A DNA stretch of 64,000 bases from NCBI RefSeq assembly GCF_009765365.1, contig NZ_VTOM01000023.1:1-64000 (forward strand), in the 5' to 3' direction. The DNA is from Antarcticirhabdus aurantiaca (GTDB lineage Bacteria > Pseudomonadota > Alphaproteobacteria > Rhizobiales > Rhizobiaceae). A program made the position numbers and the translations under genes. This document shows positions 15,686 through 25,011 of this stretch, in pieces (the first letter of the stretch is position 1; every line of letters begins with the position of its first letter). The notes beneath the pieces were generated by a model. It saw nothing but the letters and a program-made list of their open reading frames with translations, was not told the DNA's origin and did no database searches.

Positions 15686-18439
15686 CTACTGGGCAGCCAG
15701 ATAGAGGGCGAGCGCCGCCATCGGCCCGATGGTCTGATGCACCGTGTATTCCATCTGGATGATCACGGCCGGGTGCTCCACCAGGTACTCGAAGTAGGGC
15801 AGCGCGAAGCGCGAGGGTTCGATGCGGCGCGCCTGCGCGTCCTCGGCCGTGCCGACTTCGGGCAACGCCGACCAGGGCGGACCGAACACCCAGCCATAGG
15901 CCGAGGCGGCCTGCGGCGCCCAGCCATAGACGGTGATGCCGGCAGGCGGCGGAACGCCCATCGCCAGGCTGTCCTCGTGCAGCACGCCGGATACGGTCCG
16001 CACGCCCGCGCCCGTCATCAGGCTGAGCCCCAGCTGGTTCGCGCCGAGAAGGACGTGGTGGGCCCGCTGCACCGCCTTGATGATGGCGGGGTCCTTCGTC
16101 AGCCGGTGCGCGCGGATGAGGAGGCCCGTCGTCGTGTAGTCGGGCGGTCCGCCCTGCCCCCAGCCCGCCGGAGCGAAGGGATGCTTCAGCGACGGATAGC
16201 TAAGCCCGTCCTGCGTCGAGACGACGAGCTGCGCCTCGCCCTCGATCATGCGCCGGATCTCCGAGGCGATCTCCGGGTCGTGCCGGTCGGCCATGAGGTA
16301 GTCCCAGGCCGCCTCGCCCTTTTGGGCGAAGAGGTCCCACCCGCCGCGCCAAGCGCGCTCGAAGATGGTGCCGTAGCTGCGATCGCCCGTCAGGCGGTAG
16401 AGGGCGGCGGCGGCAGCCACCCGCTGATCCGAGGCTTCCGCCTGGATGGCTGCGCGGCGCTCGGGCCACGACGCATCGTCGAGGAGTCCCGCCGCCGTCG
16501 CCGCCTCGATCGCCTCGGCATAGGCGGCTTCGGGCTCGGCGAAGCCGCGCTCGGCGGCGGACCAGGCGCGACTTGCGCTCTCCTGGAAGAGATCGGCCAG
16601 CGCAGGCTGATCGTGCCTGCGTAGCGCGCGCACCAGCGCCGCGGCGACGCCGGCGTAGCGGTAGCTCGACGTCATGTCGGGCGCGAAGACGTAGACGGGC
16701 AGGTGCTCAAGGAAGCTCGGCTCGCCCTTGAGCGGGTGCCCCGCGCTCTCGATCCCGCCGGGGACACCGCCGTCCGGCTCCTGCAGGCGCCGGAAGAAAT
16801 CGAGGACCCAGCTGGCTTCGTGGACCGCGTCCGGCAGGTCGTCGGTGCCTGCATAGATCGTCGGCGATAGGACGGTGCTGGACGGCGGGACGCCCAGCGC
16901 GGGGTCGAGGCCCGTCTCGGCCAACGTTTCCTCGGCCAGCAGCAGAAGCGCGGCGACATCGAGGTGGAGGATGCGCCGGTCCCAGTCGCCCGCGTCCATG
17001 TAGCCGCCCCAGGCGTCGTCCGAGGTCAGCTCTCCCTGCACCAACCAGGGCGCTGCGGCGCCATCCTCGAAGGACACGAAGCCGCCAGGACGGTCGGACA
17101 GCCAGGAGAGCGGCAGCCGGCTGCGAAGGATCGGCCGACCCGGCCTCGGCCGGAACGCTTCCGGCCGCTCGAAGCCGAAGCGCCCGTCGAGCGCGATGCC
17201 GCTGCGATGGTTGTACAGGCCGCCGAGCGACAGCTTGGCCGACCGGAGCCAGATGTCCTCCGCGATCTCGAACGGATCGGAGACGCCCAGACCCGGCACG
17301 CGCAGGCGATAGGTCCCCGGCGCGGCCGCTTGCCAGGCGGAATAGTCGAGCTCGAAGACGAAGGTGCCCGCGCGGTTCGCGCGATGCGCCGCCGTGACCG
17401 TCGCGCCCGGCAGCGCCTCGGCCGGCGGCGCAGCGTCCGCTTGGGAGAGGCGGAAGCCCATCGGGTCCGGGTCGGAGACGGTCGCGAAGACCGCCGCGGC
17501 GTCCTGATCGCCGCCGAGGCGCTCGAAGACGACCCGCTGCCCGTCGACGAAGCCGTGCGGAACGGCGGTCATCACCCGGTCGCCGACGATTCCGTCGAGC
17601 GGCACGGGCTGGACCTGCGCATCCGCCGTTTCCACCAGTTCGCCCGGCAGGCCGTTGCCGGGTTCGGGATCGCTCGGGCCCGCGCGCAGGCGCACGGCGC
17701 CGTCGAAGACCGCCCGGCCGTCCGCATCGATCACCTCGAACCGATCGATGCCATAGCGGCGGAAGTCGAAGGCGCCTCGATCCGGTCCGCCGGGAAGCCA
17801 GAGCGACAGGAAGGCGATCTTGGCCGCGTCGCCAGCGCGGTGCCCGAGCTGCGTTGCGTGGATCGCGCTTGCCCGCGTCCGGTGGTCGTCGAAACGCAGC
17901 CGCAGGTCGTCGGGCAGGTCGGCTGGGCCGCTGATCGCGTGATCGCCCTCCGACAGAGGGCCGTCGAGCTGGAGATAAACGAGGTGGCGGAAGCTCGCGC
18001 CGGATCGCGTATCGCCGTTGGCGGCCGCGAAGAGGCCCGCATCCGCCGGCATCGACTTGCGGAAGACCTCGACCACCCGACGTCCCCCGATGGGGCCATA
18101 GCCGGCGGGATCGTCGATGGCGGCGCGGTCGAGAAACGTGGCCGGCGGACCATCCGCCATCCGCAGATGGTCCTTGTTCGGACCGACCACGAGGCCTTCG
18201 CCGCCCTGCGCGAACACCCACGTCCCCCGCGGCTCTACGCGGGGCGCGTCCAGCTCGACGAGGCGGCCGCGCTGGAACGGCGGATCGCGAAGGTCGAGGA
18301 CGACGATGTCGGGCGCCGCCATCGCCACCTCGGCGACGCGGATGGCGGGCTCCGCCGCCTGCGTCGGACCGCCGAAAATCAGCGCGGCGCACAGGATGAT
18401 GACGGATCGGTGGGCCGGTCGGACACGCATCGCCAGCAT
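15686..18439 (-). CDS. Exported glycoside hydrolase family 9 protein
   Basis: A 917-residue protein with an N-terminal signal peptide (likely cleaved near TQA-AEP, about residue 28), a long N-terminal region with beta-rich and Ig-like character (about 30-400), and a C-terminal (alpha/alpha)6 GH9 domain. GH9 landmarks are GGYMDAGDWD with Asp482 and Asp485 (base pair), the GANQLGLSLMTGAG segment, and Glu897 near the C-terminus as the expected general acid. GH9 enzymes are endo- or exo-beta-glucanases. Among glycosyltransferases, a role in trimming or releasing the locally made polysaccharide is more likely than use of plant cellulose. An in-frame ATG three codons on (18430) is an alternative start. 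Confidence 0.85.
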   Translation of the reverse strand: MLAMRVRPAHRSVIILCAALIFGGPTQAAEPAIRVAEVAMAAPDIVVLDLRDPPFQRGRLVELDAPRVEPRGTWVFAQGGEGLVVGPNKDHLRMADGPPATFLDRAAIDDPAGYGPIGGRRVVEVFRKSMPADAGLFAAANGDTRSGASFRHLVYLQLDGPLSEGDHAISGPADLPDDLRLRFDDHRTRASAIHATQLGHRAGDAAKIAFLSLWLPGGPDRGAFDFRRYGIDRFEVIDADGRAVFDGAVRLRAGPSDPEPGNGLPGELVETADAQVQPVPLDGIVGDRVMTAVPHGFVDGQRVVFERLGGDQDAAAVFATVSDPDPMGFRLSQADAAPPAEALPGATVTAAHRANRAGTFVFELDYSAWQAAAPGTYRLRVPGLGVSDPFEIAEDIWLRSAKLSLGGLYNHRSGIALDGRFGFERPEAFRPRPGRPILRSRLPLSWLSDRPGGFVSFEDGAAAPWLVQGELTSDDAWGGYMDAGDWDRRILHLDVAALLLLAEETLAETGLDPALGVPPSSTVLSPTIYAGTDDLPDAVHEASWVLDFFRRLQEPDGGVPGGIESAGHPLKGEPSFLEHLPVYVFAPDMTSSYRYAGVAAALVRALRRHDQPALADLFQESASRAWSAAERGFAEPEAAYAEAIEAATAAGLLDDASWPERRAAIQAEASDQRVAAAAALYRLTGDRSYGTIFERAWRGGWDLFAQKGEAAWDYLMADRHDPEIASEIRRMIEGEAQLVVSTQDGLSYPSLKHPFAPAGWGQGGPPDYTTTGLLIRAHRLTKDPAIIKAVQRAHHVLLGANQLGLSLMTGAGVRTVSGVLHEDSLAMGVPPPAGITVYGWAPQAASAYGWVFGPPWSALPEVGTAEDAQARRIEPSRFALPYFEYLVEHPAVIIQMEYTVHQTIGPMAALALYLAAQ

Positions 18440-18698
18440 TAACCTTCCAATCGAAAAGCCTCGGCCGCCGAGCCTTCGCGCGGTGGTGGCATGCTAGATT
18501 GCGGGTCTTAAGATCTCGAGGCTCCGGCGTGGTCTCAGCGATGGCCGCGTCGCCCGCGGCGCGCCGGACCATGCCGGATCAGAGCGGCCCGACGGCGCGA
18601 TCGCCCGGGCCATGGAGAGGGACGATGACGCGTCGAGGCCGCCTGCGCCGAAGCGATGAGGCCGGCCTCCGGACCGGTCCCGCGCGGGGCGTCGCGGC

Positions 18699-20060
18699 TT
18701 GAAGTTCGTCGCCCTCCTCGTCGCCCTGTCCGCGGCCATCCCGCTCGGCGTGATCCTGCACAGCAACGCGCAGATCTACCGCGCCTTCTGGATTCTCGTC
18801 GGCGCGATGCCGCTTCTCGCCCCGGCCCTTCCGGTCGCCGATATCGGCGTCGTCACGCTGGCGGACAGTTGGGTCGGCTACGTCTACAGCCTCGAAGTCA
18901 CCCTACTCGACATCATGATCCTGGCGGCCCTGCTCGCCGTTCCGGGCGAAGGTGTGCCCTGGGCCTTCAAGGTGCCGCTGCTCCTCTTCGTCGGCGCGCT
19001 GTTGCTGTCGATGCTGCAGGCCGCCAACCCCCTCGCCGCCTCCTTCGGCGTCTGGCAATACGCCCGCATGATCCTCGTGATGACGGTCGTCGCCCGCGCC
19101 TGCCGCAGCGACCCCGACATCGCCTCCAACATCCTTCTCGGCCTCGGCCTCGGCATGGGCGTCCAGTTCGTCGCGGTGCTCGAACAGCGGTTCCTGCTCG
19201 GCTACCCGCAGACGCCAGGCCTCTTCGTGCATCAGAACACGCTGGGCATCATCACCCACATGGTGCTCCTGCCGCACCTCGCCATGCTGCTCTACGGCCA
19301 TACCCGCCACAGCGGCACCCTGCGCAACCTCGCGATCATGGGCGTGACCATGATCGTCGTGGTTCTCACCGCCTCGCGCGCCACCATCGGCCTCAGCTTC
19401 CTCGGCATGGCGACCACATACGGCGTGCTGGCGCTCGCGCGCCTGACGCAGCGCAAGGTCTACGTGGCGCTCGCCGCCTGCCTTGCCCTGGCGGCGATCG
19501 CGCCGCTGGTGGCCTCGACCATCCAGAACCGCATCGCTCACAATCCGATCCGCGAGGACGTCTACGACGAGCGGGCCGCGTTCGACCGCGCCGCGAGCGC
19601 CATCTTCGCCGACCACCCGCTGGGCGTCGGCACCAACCATTACGTTCCCGTCGCGCGCGACGGCGGCTATTCGGAGCGGGCCGGCGTCGCGCGCAGCGAG
19701 GGCAACCGCAACAGCCTCGTCCACAACGCCTATCTCCTGACCGCGGCGGAAACCGGCTGGCCCGGCCTCGCGACCTATCTCCTGATGCTGGCGACGCCGC
19801 TCGCCGTGGCGTTCTGGAACGGCTGGCGCGCGCGGGGAACGCTCGGCGGACACCTTCTTCTCGGGCTCGGCGTCGCCCTCCTGATCGTCTACGTCCACTC
19901 ACTCTTCGAATGGATCATCTACTCGCGCGAGGTGCTCTACGTCCTGTTCATGACCATGGGCATGGTGTTCGGCCTGTCGCTGAAGGCGCGCGCCACCATC
20001 GATGCGCGCGCGGCACCAGCCATCGTCGGGTCGCGCCCGATCGGGGCGACGAACCCATGA
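18699..20060 (+). CDS. O-antigen ligase / Wzy-type polysaccharide polymerase
   Basis: A 453-residue polytopic membrane protein with about eleven to twelve hydrophobic segments and a large periplasmic loop in the C-terminal half (about 275-350) holding HPLGVGTNHY and NSLVHNAYL, the pattern of the O-antigen ligase/Wzy_C family. It should polymerise or transfer undecaprenyl-linked oligosaccharide at the outer face of the inner membrane. The start is a TTG at 18699. The last four bases overlap the next gene (ATGA), so the two are translated together. Confidence 0.85.
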   Translation: MKFVALLVALSAAIPLGVILHSNAQIYRAFWILVGAMPLLAPALPVADIGVVTLADSWVGYVYSLEVTLLDIMILAALLAVPGEGVPWAFKVPLLLFVGALLLSMLQAANPLAASFGVWQYARMILVMTVVARACRSDPDIASNILLGLGLGMGVQFVAVLEQRFLLGYPQTPGLFVHQNTLGIITHMVLLPHLAMLLYGHTRHSGTLRNLAIMGVTMIVVVLTASRATIGLSFLGMATTYGVLALARLTQRKVYVALAACLALAAIAPLVASTIQNRIAHNPIREDVYDERAAFDRAASAIFADHPLGVGTNHYVPVARDGGYSERAGVARSEGNRNSLVHNAYLLTAAETGWPGLATYLLMLATPLAVAFWNGWRARGTLGGHLLLGLGVALLIVYVHSLFEWIIYSREVLYVLFMTMGMVFGLSLKARATIDARAAPAIVGSRPIGATNP

Positions 20061-21346
20061 CGCCCGGCGGCAACGACGTGCCGGCGGATCGCCGCCGGAT
20101 CGGTTATTTCCTCAACACCTACCCCGCGCCGAGCGGCACCTTCATCCGCAACGAGATCGAAGCGCTCGAGGAGCGCGGCCACGTCGTCGAGCGCTTCGCC
20201 GCGCGGCGCTTCGCGGGATCGCTGGTGGATGGAGCCGATCAGCGCGAGGCGGGCCGCACGACCTACCTCTTTCAGGGAGACGTCGCCGGCCTCCTGAAGG
20301 CGGGCCTGCGCGAGATCGTCACCAATCCGCTGGGTATCGCCCGCGCGACCGTGGCGGCCGGGCGGCTGCTTCTTCAGGCGCGCGGCGGGGTCGCGCGACA
20401 CGGCGCCTACCTTCTCCAGGGCGCTCGCCTGCGCCAGGAGGCCACGCGACGCAGCGTCGCCCACATCCACGCGCATTACAGCAACAATCCCGCGGCCGTC
20501 GTCATGCTCTGCCGCGCCCTCGGCGGTCCGACCTACAGCTTCACTGCCCACGGGCCCGACGAGTTCGCCGAACCGGCGGCCCAGGGTTTCGGCGACAAGA
20601 TCGGTCGGGCTGCCTTCGTCGTCGCGATCACCGACTACGCGCGCGGCCTCCTCGTCCGCCTGGCCTCCCCCGACGATGGTGCGCGCGTCACGGTCGTGCG
20701 TTGCGGGCTCGATCTTCCCCGCTTCGCGCCCGCCCCGCCGGTTGACGCGGACAATCGAACGCTGGTCTGCGTCGGGCGGCTGTGTCCCGCCAAGGGCCAG
20801 GTGCACATCCCGGCCGCCGTGGCTGCGCTCAAGGGCCGGTTCCCCTGCCTCAAGGTCGTCCTCGTTGGCGACGGCGAGAGCCGCCCGGCCATCGAGGCGG
20901 AGATCGCCCGCCACGGCGTGACCAACGAGGTCGTCCTGCACGGCTGGGCGACCAACGAGGACGTGCGCGGCTTCCTGCGGGAGGCGCGCGCCCTGCTCCT
21001 GCCGAGCTACGCGGAAGGCCTGCCGATCGTGATCATGGAGGCCTTCGCCCTCGGCCGGCCCGTCCTGTCGACGACGATCGCCGGCATTCCCGAACTGGTG
21101 GACGAGGAATGCGGATGGCTGGTGAGACCCGGCGACGTGTCCGCTTTGACGGCGGCCATGGCGGCGGTGCTGGAGGCCGACCCGTCGGACCTGCAACGGA
21201 TGGGCCGGGAGGGTCGCCGCCGGGTGGAGCTCTGCCACGACCGCCGCCGCCAGGCCGAAGCGCTGTCGCGCCTGTTCGTCGACGGTCTCGCGCACCGGGC
21301 CGAGACCGCCTCGGAGCTCGCCCGGCGAGCAGTCCGCGCGTCCTGA
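20057..21346 (+). CDS. Glycosyltransferase family 4
   Basis: A 429-residue GT-B fold retaining glycosyltransferase. The N-terminal acceptor domain shows FLNTYPAPSGTFIRNEI near residue 18, typical of exopolysaccharide GT4 enzymes. The C-terminal donor domain shows VCVGRLCPAKGQ, VLVGDGESR and PSYAEGLPIVIMEAFALG, which holds the E-x7-E motif. The ATG at 20057 overlaps the polymerase stop by 4 bases. A longer upstream open frame is rejected because it runs antiparallel to nothing recognisable and in another frame through the polymerase gene. Presumed to add one sugar of the repeat unit. Confidence 0.9.
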   Translation: MTPGGNDVPADRRRIGYFLNTYPAPSGTFIRNEIEALEERGHVVERFAARRFAGSLVDGADQREAGRTTYLFQGDVAGLLKAGLREIVTNPLGIARATVAAGRLLLQARGGVARHGAYLLQGARLRQEATRRSVAHIHAHYSNNPAAVVMLCRALGGPTYSFTAHGPDEFAEPAAQGFGDKIGRAAFVVAITDYARGLLVRLASPDDGARVTVVRCGLDLPRFAPAPPVDADNRTLVCVGRLCPAKGQVHIPAAVAALKGRFPCLKVVLVGDGESRPAIEAEIARHGVTNEVVLHGWATNEDVRGFLREARALLLPSYAEGLPIVIMEAFALGRPVLSTTIAGIPELVDEECGWLVRPGDVSALTAAMAAVLEADPSDLQRMGREGRRRVELCHDRRRQAEALSRLFVDGLAHRAETASELARRAVRAS

Positions 21347-21365
21347 CCGCCGAAGAAGCCGGAGC

Positions 21366-22346
21366 CTACTTGTACTCGATCAGCCCCACCCGGCGCCGCA
21401 CGAGGCGGCCGGCACGGTAGCGCAACGCCCCCTGGGCCTCCGGAAACTTGGCCAGCGTGAAGAACACCGCGCGCCGCAGGCGCGCCCGCGCGCTGCCGGA
21501 GCCGCGGCGCCACAAGCGCGCCACCTGGAGCGGATAGGCGGCGAGCACGATCGCGAATGCCGGGTGGGCGAGGACGCTTCCCGCCAGGGCCACCACCGGC
21601 AGTCCCGCGCCCCAGACGAGCGCGCGGCGCTCCTCGCGCCGCCAGATCGCGACGGGCGAGCCCGCGTGCCGCGCCGCGACCTCGGCATAGGCGTGGCCGC
21701 CCCGCTTGGTCCGGCGCCACCACTGCGCGAAGCGCGTCATCGCCGCGTCGTGCAGTGTCATTTCCGCGTCGAGCCGCCGGATCCGCCAGCCCTTCGCGCG
21801 CAGGCGCGCGCAGAGTTCGGGCTCTTCCCCGGCGATGAGATCCGGCGCGTAGCCGCCGACCGAGCGGAACGCCTCGGCCCGCATCATGCAGTCGCCGCCG
21901 ACCGCCAGCGCGTCGCCGACCGGCGTGTTCCATTCCTCGTCGCAGAGCGCGTTGTAGGGAGACGCGTCGGGAAGCACCTCGCGCCGCCGGCCGGCGACCG
22001 CCGCGACGTCCTCGTGCCGCGCCAGGAAGGCCGCGGCCGCCTCGATCCAGCCCGGCACGATGCGGCAGTCGCCGTCGACGAACTGCACGAAGCGGATGTG
22101 CGGCCGAGCCGCGCGGAGCGTCTCGAAGCCGGCGTTGCGGGCGCGGGCCGCCGTGAAGGGCGTGCCGAGGTCGAGTTCGACGACGGTCAGCCCCCGTGCC
22201 CGCGCCGCATCCACGCTGCCGTCGCTCGATCCGGAATCGACGTAGACCGCGGCCGCTGCGAGGGGCCCGAGCGACTCCATGCAGGCGACGAGCCGCTCGC
22301 CCTCGTTCCGGCCGATCGCCACGATGCCGACCGCGTCGATGCTCAC
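21366..22346 (-). CDS. Glycosyltransferase family 2
   Basis: A 326-residue GT-A enzyme: VAIGRNEGERL at the N-terminus, VDSGSSDGS in the nucleotide-binding region, VDGDCRI as the D-x-D motif, and GEEPELCARLR as the ED acceptor-side motif. Hydrophobic stretches near residues 240-285 suggest membrane association. The GTG start (22346) overlaps the flippase stop by four bases (GTGA), so it is the last gene of the five-gene minus-strand chain. Likely adds a sugar to the lipid-linked repeat unit that the neighbouring flippase exports. Confidence 0.88.
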   Translation of the reverse strand: MSIDAVGIVAIGRNEGERLVACMESLGPLAAAAVYVDSGSSDGSVDAARARGLTVVELDLGTPFTAARARNAGFETLRAARPHIRFVQFVDGDCRIVPGWIEAAAAFLARHEDVAAVAGRRREVLPDASPYNALCDEEWNTPVGDALAVGGDCMMRAEAFRSVGGYAPDLIAGEEPELCARLRAKGWRIRRLDAEMTLHDAAMTRFAQWWRRTKRGGHAYAEVAARHAGSPVAIWRREERRALVWGAGLPVVALAGSVLAHPAFAIVLAAYPLQVARLWRRGSGSARARLRRAVFFTLAKFPEAQGALRYRAGRLVRRRVGLIEYK

Positions 22347-23677
22347 AGCGGGAGCCCGTCGAAGGTCGTGCCGAAGCCCGCCTCGATCCGGGCGAGCGAG
22401 ATCGCCGCGATCACGGCGACGAGCAGCACCGTCGCGATCATGTCCTGCCGCAGGAACACCACCCGCTCGCGGCCCTGCCCGAAGGCGATGATGAGATAGC
22501 GGCTGACATCCGCCAGCGCGATCACCGCGACCGCGCCGACGAGGCCGAGGACGCTCCAGGCCACGGCCATGCCGAGGCCGAGATAGGCGAGCTTCGCAAC
22601 GTTGGCCGCCGCGCCGTAGAGCGGCTTGCCGAGCCCGAGCAGCAGGTACTCGTTGACGCTGCACATGACCGATCCCCAGGCGCCCAGGAGCAGGATGGGC
22701 AGCATCCAGGCCGCGTCGTGATAGCGCGAATCGTAGACGAGGCGCACCGCGTAGTCGGCGAAGCCCGCGGCGAGGCCGATGCACAGGGCGCAGGCGAGAA
22801 GGAGCTTCAGCCGGATCGGCGCGAGGTGTCCGCGCATGATCTCGCGCGGCAGGTCCCGCTCCGCCGCGATCAGCGGGAAGACGATCGAGTAGCCGATGCG
22901 CCCCGCCAGCGCGACGGGCAGGTCCGCGATGTTGCGGGCGATGCCGTAGATGCCGAGCACGGCCAGGGGCACGATCGAGCCGAGGTAGAGCTTGTCGATG
23001 CTGGCGCACAGGAAGGCCAGCATCGAGGCGAGATAGATCCACTTGCCGAAGGACAGGATCTGGCGCGCGTCCTCCGCTTTCCAGTCGAGCCGGACCGGCG
23101 CCTCCGGCAGGAGGTATGTCGCCGCCGCGCGGATGGTGCTCGCGACCAGGCCGGCGATGATCAGCGACCAGAAGCTCGGCCACCAGTAGGCCAGCCCGAT
23201 CGTCAGCGCGATGCCGACGACGTCCATCGCCAGATCGAAGAGGTTCGACGTGACGATGCGCAGGCGCCGCTGCAGGAGGTGGACCGACACCGAGCAGAAG
23301 CCGAGGATCAGGAGGCTGAAGGCCGAGAGCTGAATGGCCTCGGACGGCAGGCCGTACACGCTGCCGAGAAACGGCGCCGCGAGGACGAAGACCGCGAACA
23401 GGAGCGCGCCGCGCAGGACCTGGACGGTCCAGGCGGTGTTCCGGAACCGCCGATCGTCGCCGTTCGGGCTGTGGACGATGTTCTGGCCGATGCCGACGTC
23501 GGACAGGAGGTCGATGCCGGCCCGCAGGGTGTTGATGACGAGCATGATGCCGAAGACTTCCGGCACGACGAGACGCGACAGGACGACGTTCGAGCCGAAG
23601 CGCAGCGCCGTCGAGATGCCGTAGGTGCCGACCGTCCAGGCCGTTCCTCGCAGGACGAACTTGCCGGACAGGTTCAT
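22343..23677 (-). CDS. Oligosaccharide flippase (Wzx/MOP superfamily)
   Basis: A 444-residue membrane protein with about twelve predicted helices and the N-terminal pattern of the polysaccharide-export MOP family (a KFVLRGTAWTVGTYG segment followed by VLSRLVVPEVFG). It should flip undecaprenyl-diphosphate-linked oligosaccharide to the periplasm. ATG 23677 is chosen because it overlaps the upstream GT4 stop (ATGA) and begins the conserved N-terminus. The Wzy-type polymerase on the other strand is its logical partner. Confidence 0.88.
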   Translation of the reverse strand: MNLSGKFVLRGTAWTVGTYGISTALRFGSNVVLSRLVVPEVFGIMLVINTLRAGIDLLSDVGIGQNIVHSPNGDDRRFRNTAWTVQVLRGALLFAVFVLAAPFLGSVYGLPSEAIQLSAFSLLILGFCSVSVHLLQRRLRIVTSNLFDLAMDVVGIALTIGLAYWWPSFWSLIIAGLVASTIRAAATYLLPEAPVRLDWKAEDARQILSFGKWIYLASMLAFLCASIDKLYLGSIVPLAVLGIYGIARNIADLPVALAGRIGYSIVFPLIAAERDLPREIMRGHLAPIRLKLLLACALCIGLAAGFADYAVRLVYDSRYHDAAWMLPILLLGAWGSVMCSVNEYLLLGLGKPLYGAAANVAKLAYLGLGMAVAWSVLGLVGAVAVIALADVSRYLIIAFGQGRERVVFLRQDMIATVLLVAVIAAISLARIEAGFGTTFDGLPL

Positions 23678-25011
23678 GCCGCGCGCTCCCGATCGGGCGC
23701 CGCCGCGGCGACGAGGTCGGGCCGGGTCGACCGGCGCCCGAGCACCCAATCGTAGACGTCGGCGATCTGCGCCGCCTTGCGGGACCAGGTGAAGTGCGCC
23801 GCCACGTGCTCGCGGGCTCGGCGTGACATGGGCTCCAAAACGCTCGGATCGACCGCGATTTTCTCCAGACAGGCGCGGACGCCTGCGACGATCTCAGCGC
23901 GGCTGCCGAGCGCCACCTTGAAGCCGATCTCGTCGCTCACGAGCTCGCCCGGTCCGGCATAGTCGACGACCAGCGGCACCAACCCCAGCGCCATCGCCTC
24001 CAGGACGACGCCGCCGCCGAACTCGCGAATGGACGGAAAGGCGAGAAGCGAGGTCGAGGCCGCGACGTCCTGCACCGCCTCGTGCGGCAGCCAGCCGTGG
24101 AAGCGCACGGCGTCACCGAGCCCCTCCTCCCGAACCCGCGCCAGAAGCGCCGGCATCAGCGGTCCGTCGCCGACGAGATCGAGCGTCACCCGGCCCTGCC
24201 GCAACAGCGGCGCCGCCGCTTCCAGCAGCATGTCCGGTCCCTTGTAGGGCACGAAGCGCCCGATGAAGCACGCGCGCAGCGGCTCACCAGCGCGATTGGG
24301 AGCGGCCGCCCGCGCAAAGCGACGCGGATCCACCGCGTTTTCCGGGAGATAGACGCAGCGCGGCCGAACCTCGGCCGGCATCTCGCCTGCGGTGTGGCGC
24401 GAGCCCACGATGAGGGCGTCGGCCCGCAGCGTCGATCGCCGCCCCGGCAGCAGCCGGTGGGCGCCGCGGACATAGGAGAGCCATTCGCGCTCGCGCCGTC
24501 GTTCGGCGTCGAAGCCCTTCGGCCAGGGAACGCCGCCGTTCAGGGGGCCGAGAACGAACGGCACCCCGGCCTTGCGGCAGCGAGCCGAGAGCGGGCTCGG
24601 CGTCGTCGGGCTGAGCGGCGTCACCCGGTGAACGATATCGAAGGCGCCGCTCGCGATCTGCGGGCCGAACCGTTTCCAGACGAGGTGCTCGAAATAGGGA
24701 TAGCTGAGCGCGGCCAGAGCGGAGAGCATGGTCCAGCCCTTGCCCTGCCCCATCCGGAGCACGTCGCCGATTGCCCAGATCGGCCGCGCTATCGCTTCCG
24801 AATCGATGGCGGTGAAATCGCGGCCTTCGACGAGCCCGGCCCGCAGGATGGCCTCGCGGTTGCGGACCTGCGTGACGAGATGGACGTCGGCGACCTCGCG
24901 CAACGCCTCCGCCAAGGACCAGCCGACGAGCGGGACGCTGACCCATTCGGGATTGGCCGCCTCGGCAATGACGAGGACGCGCGGCCGCCGCGGATCGCCT
25001 TGCGACCTCAC
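23674..25011 (-). CDS. Glycosyltransferase family 4
   Basis: A 445-residue GT-B enzyme. The N-terminal domain starts VLVIAEAANPEW and contains GPLNGGVPWPKG near 150. The donor domain shows FIGRFVPYKGPD, LVGDGPL and FPSIREFGGGVVLEAMALG, which holds the E-x7-E-like motif. The GTG at 25011 is used because it overlaps the acyltransferase stop by four bases. An open frame extends further upstream but overlaps the acyltransferase in another frame and shows nothing GT4-like. Confidence 0.88.
   Translation of the reverse strand: MRSQGDPRRPRVLVIAEAANPEWVSVPLVGWSLAEALREVADVHLVTQVRNREAILRAGLVEGRDFTAIDSEAIARPIWAIGDVLRMGQGKGWTMLSALAALSYPYFEHLVWKRFGPQIASGAFDIVHRVTPLSPTTPSPLSARCRKAGVPFVLGPLNGGVPWPKGFDAERRREREWLSYVRGAHRLLPGRRSTLRADALIVGSRHTAGEMPAEVRPRCVYLPENAVDPRRFARAAAPNRAGEPLRACFIGRFVPYKGPDMLLEAAAPLLRQGRVTLDLVGDGPLMPALLARVREEGLGDAVRFHGWLPHEAVQDVAASTSLLAFPSIREFGGGVVLEAMALGLVPLVVDYAGPGELVSDEIGFKVALGSRAEIVAGVRACLEKIAVDPSVLEPMSRRAREHVAAHFTWSRKAAQIADVYDWVLGRRSTRPDLVAAAAPDRERAA

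Noticed and set aside
18656-20056. A single 896-codon gene starting at 18656 that would contain the GT4
   Set aside because: Its first 467 codons overlap the polymerase gene in another frame and have no GT4 character. The ATG at 20057 overlaps the polymerase stop and begins the domain.
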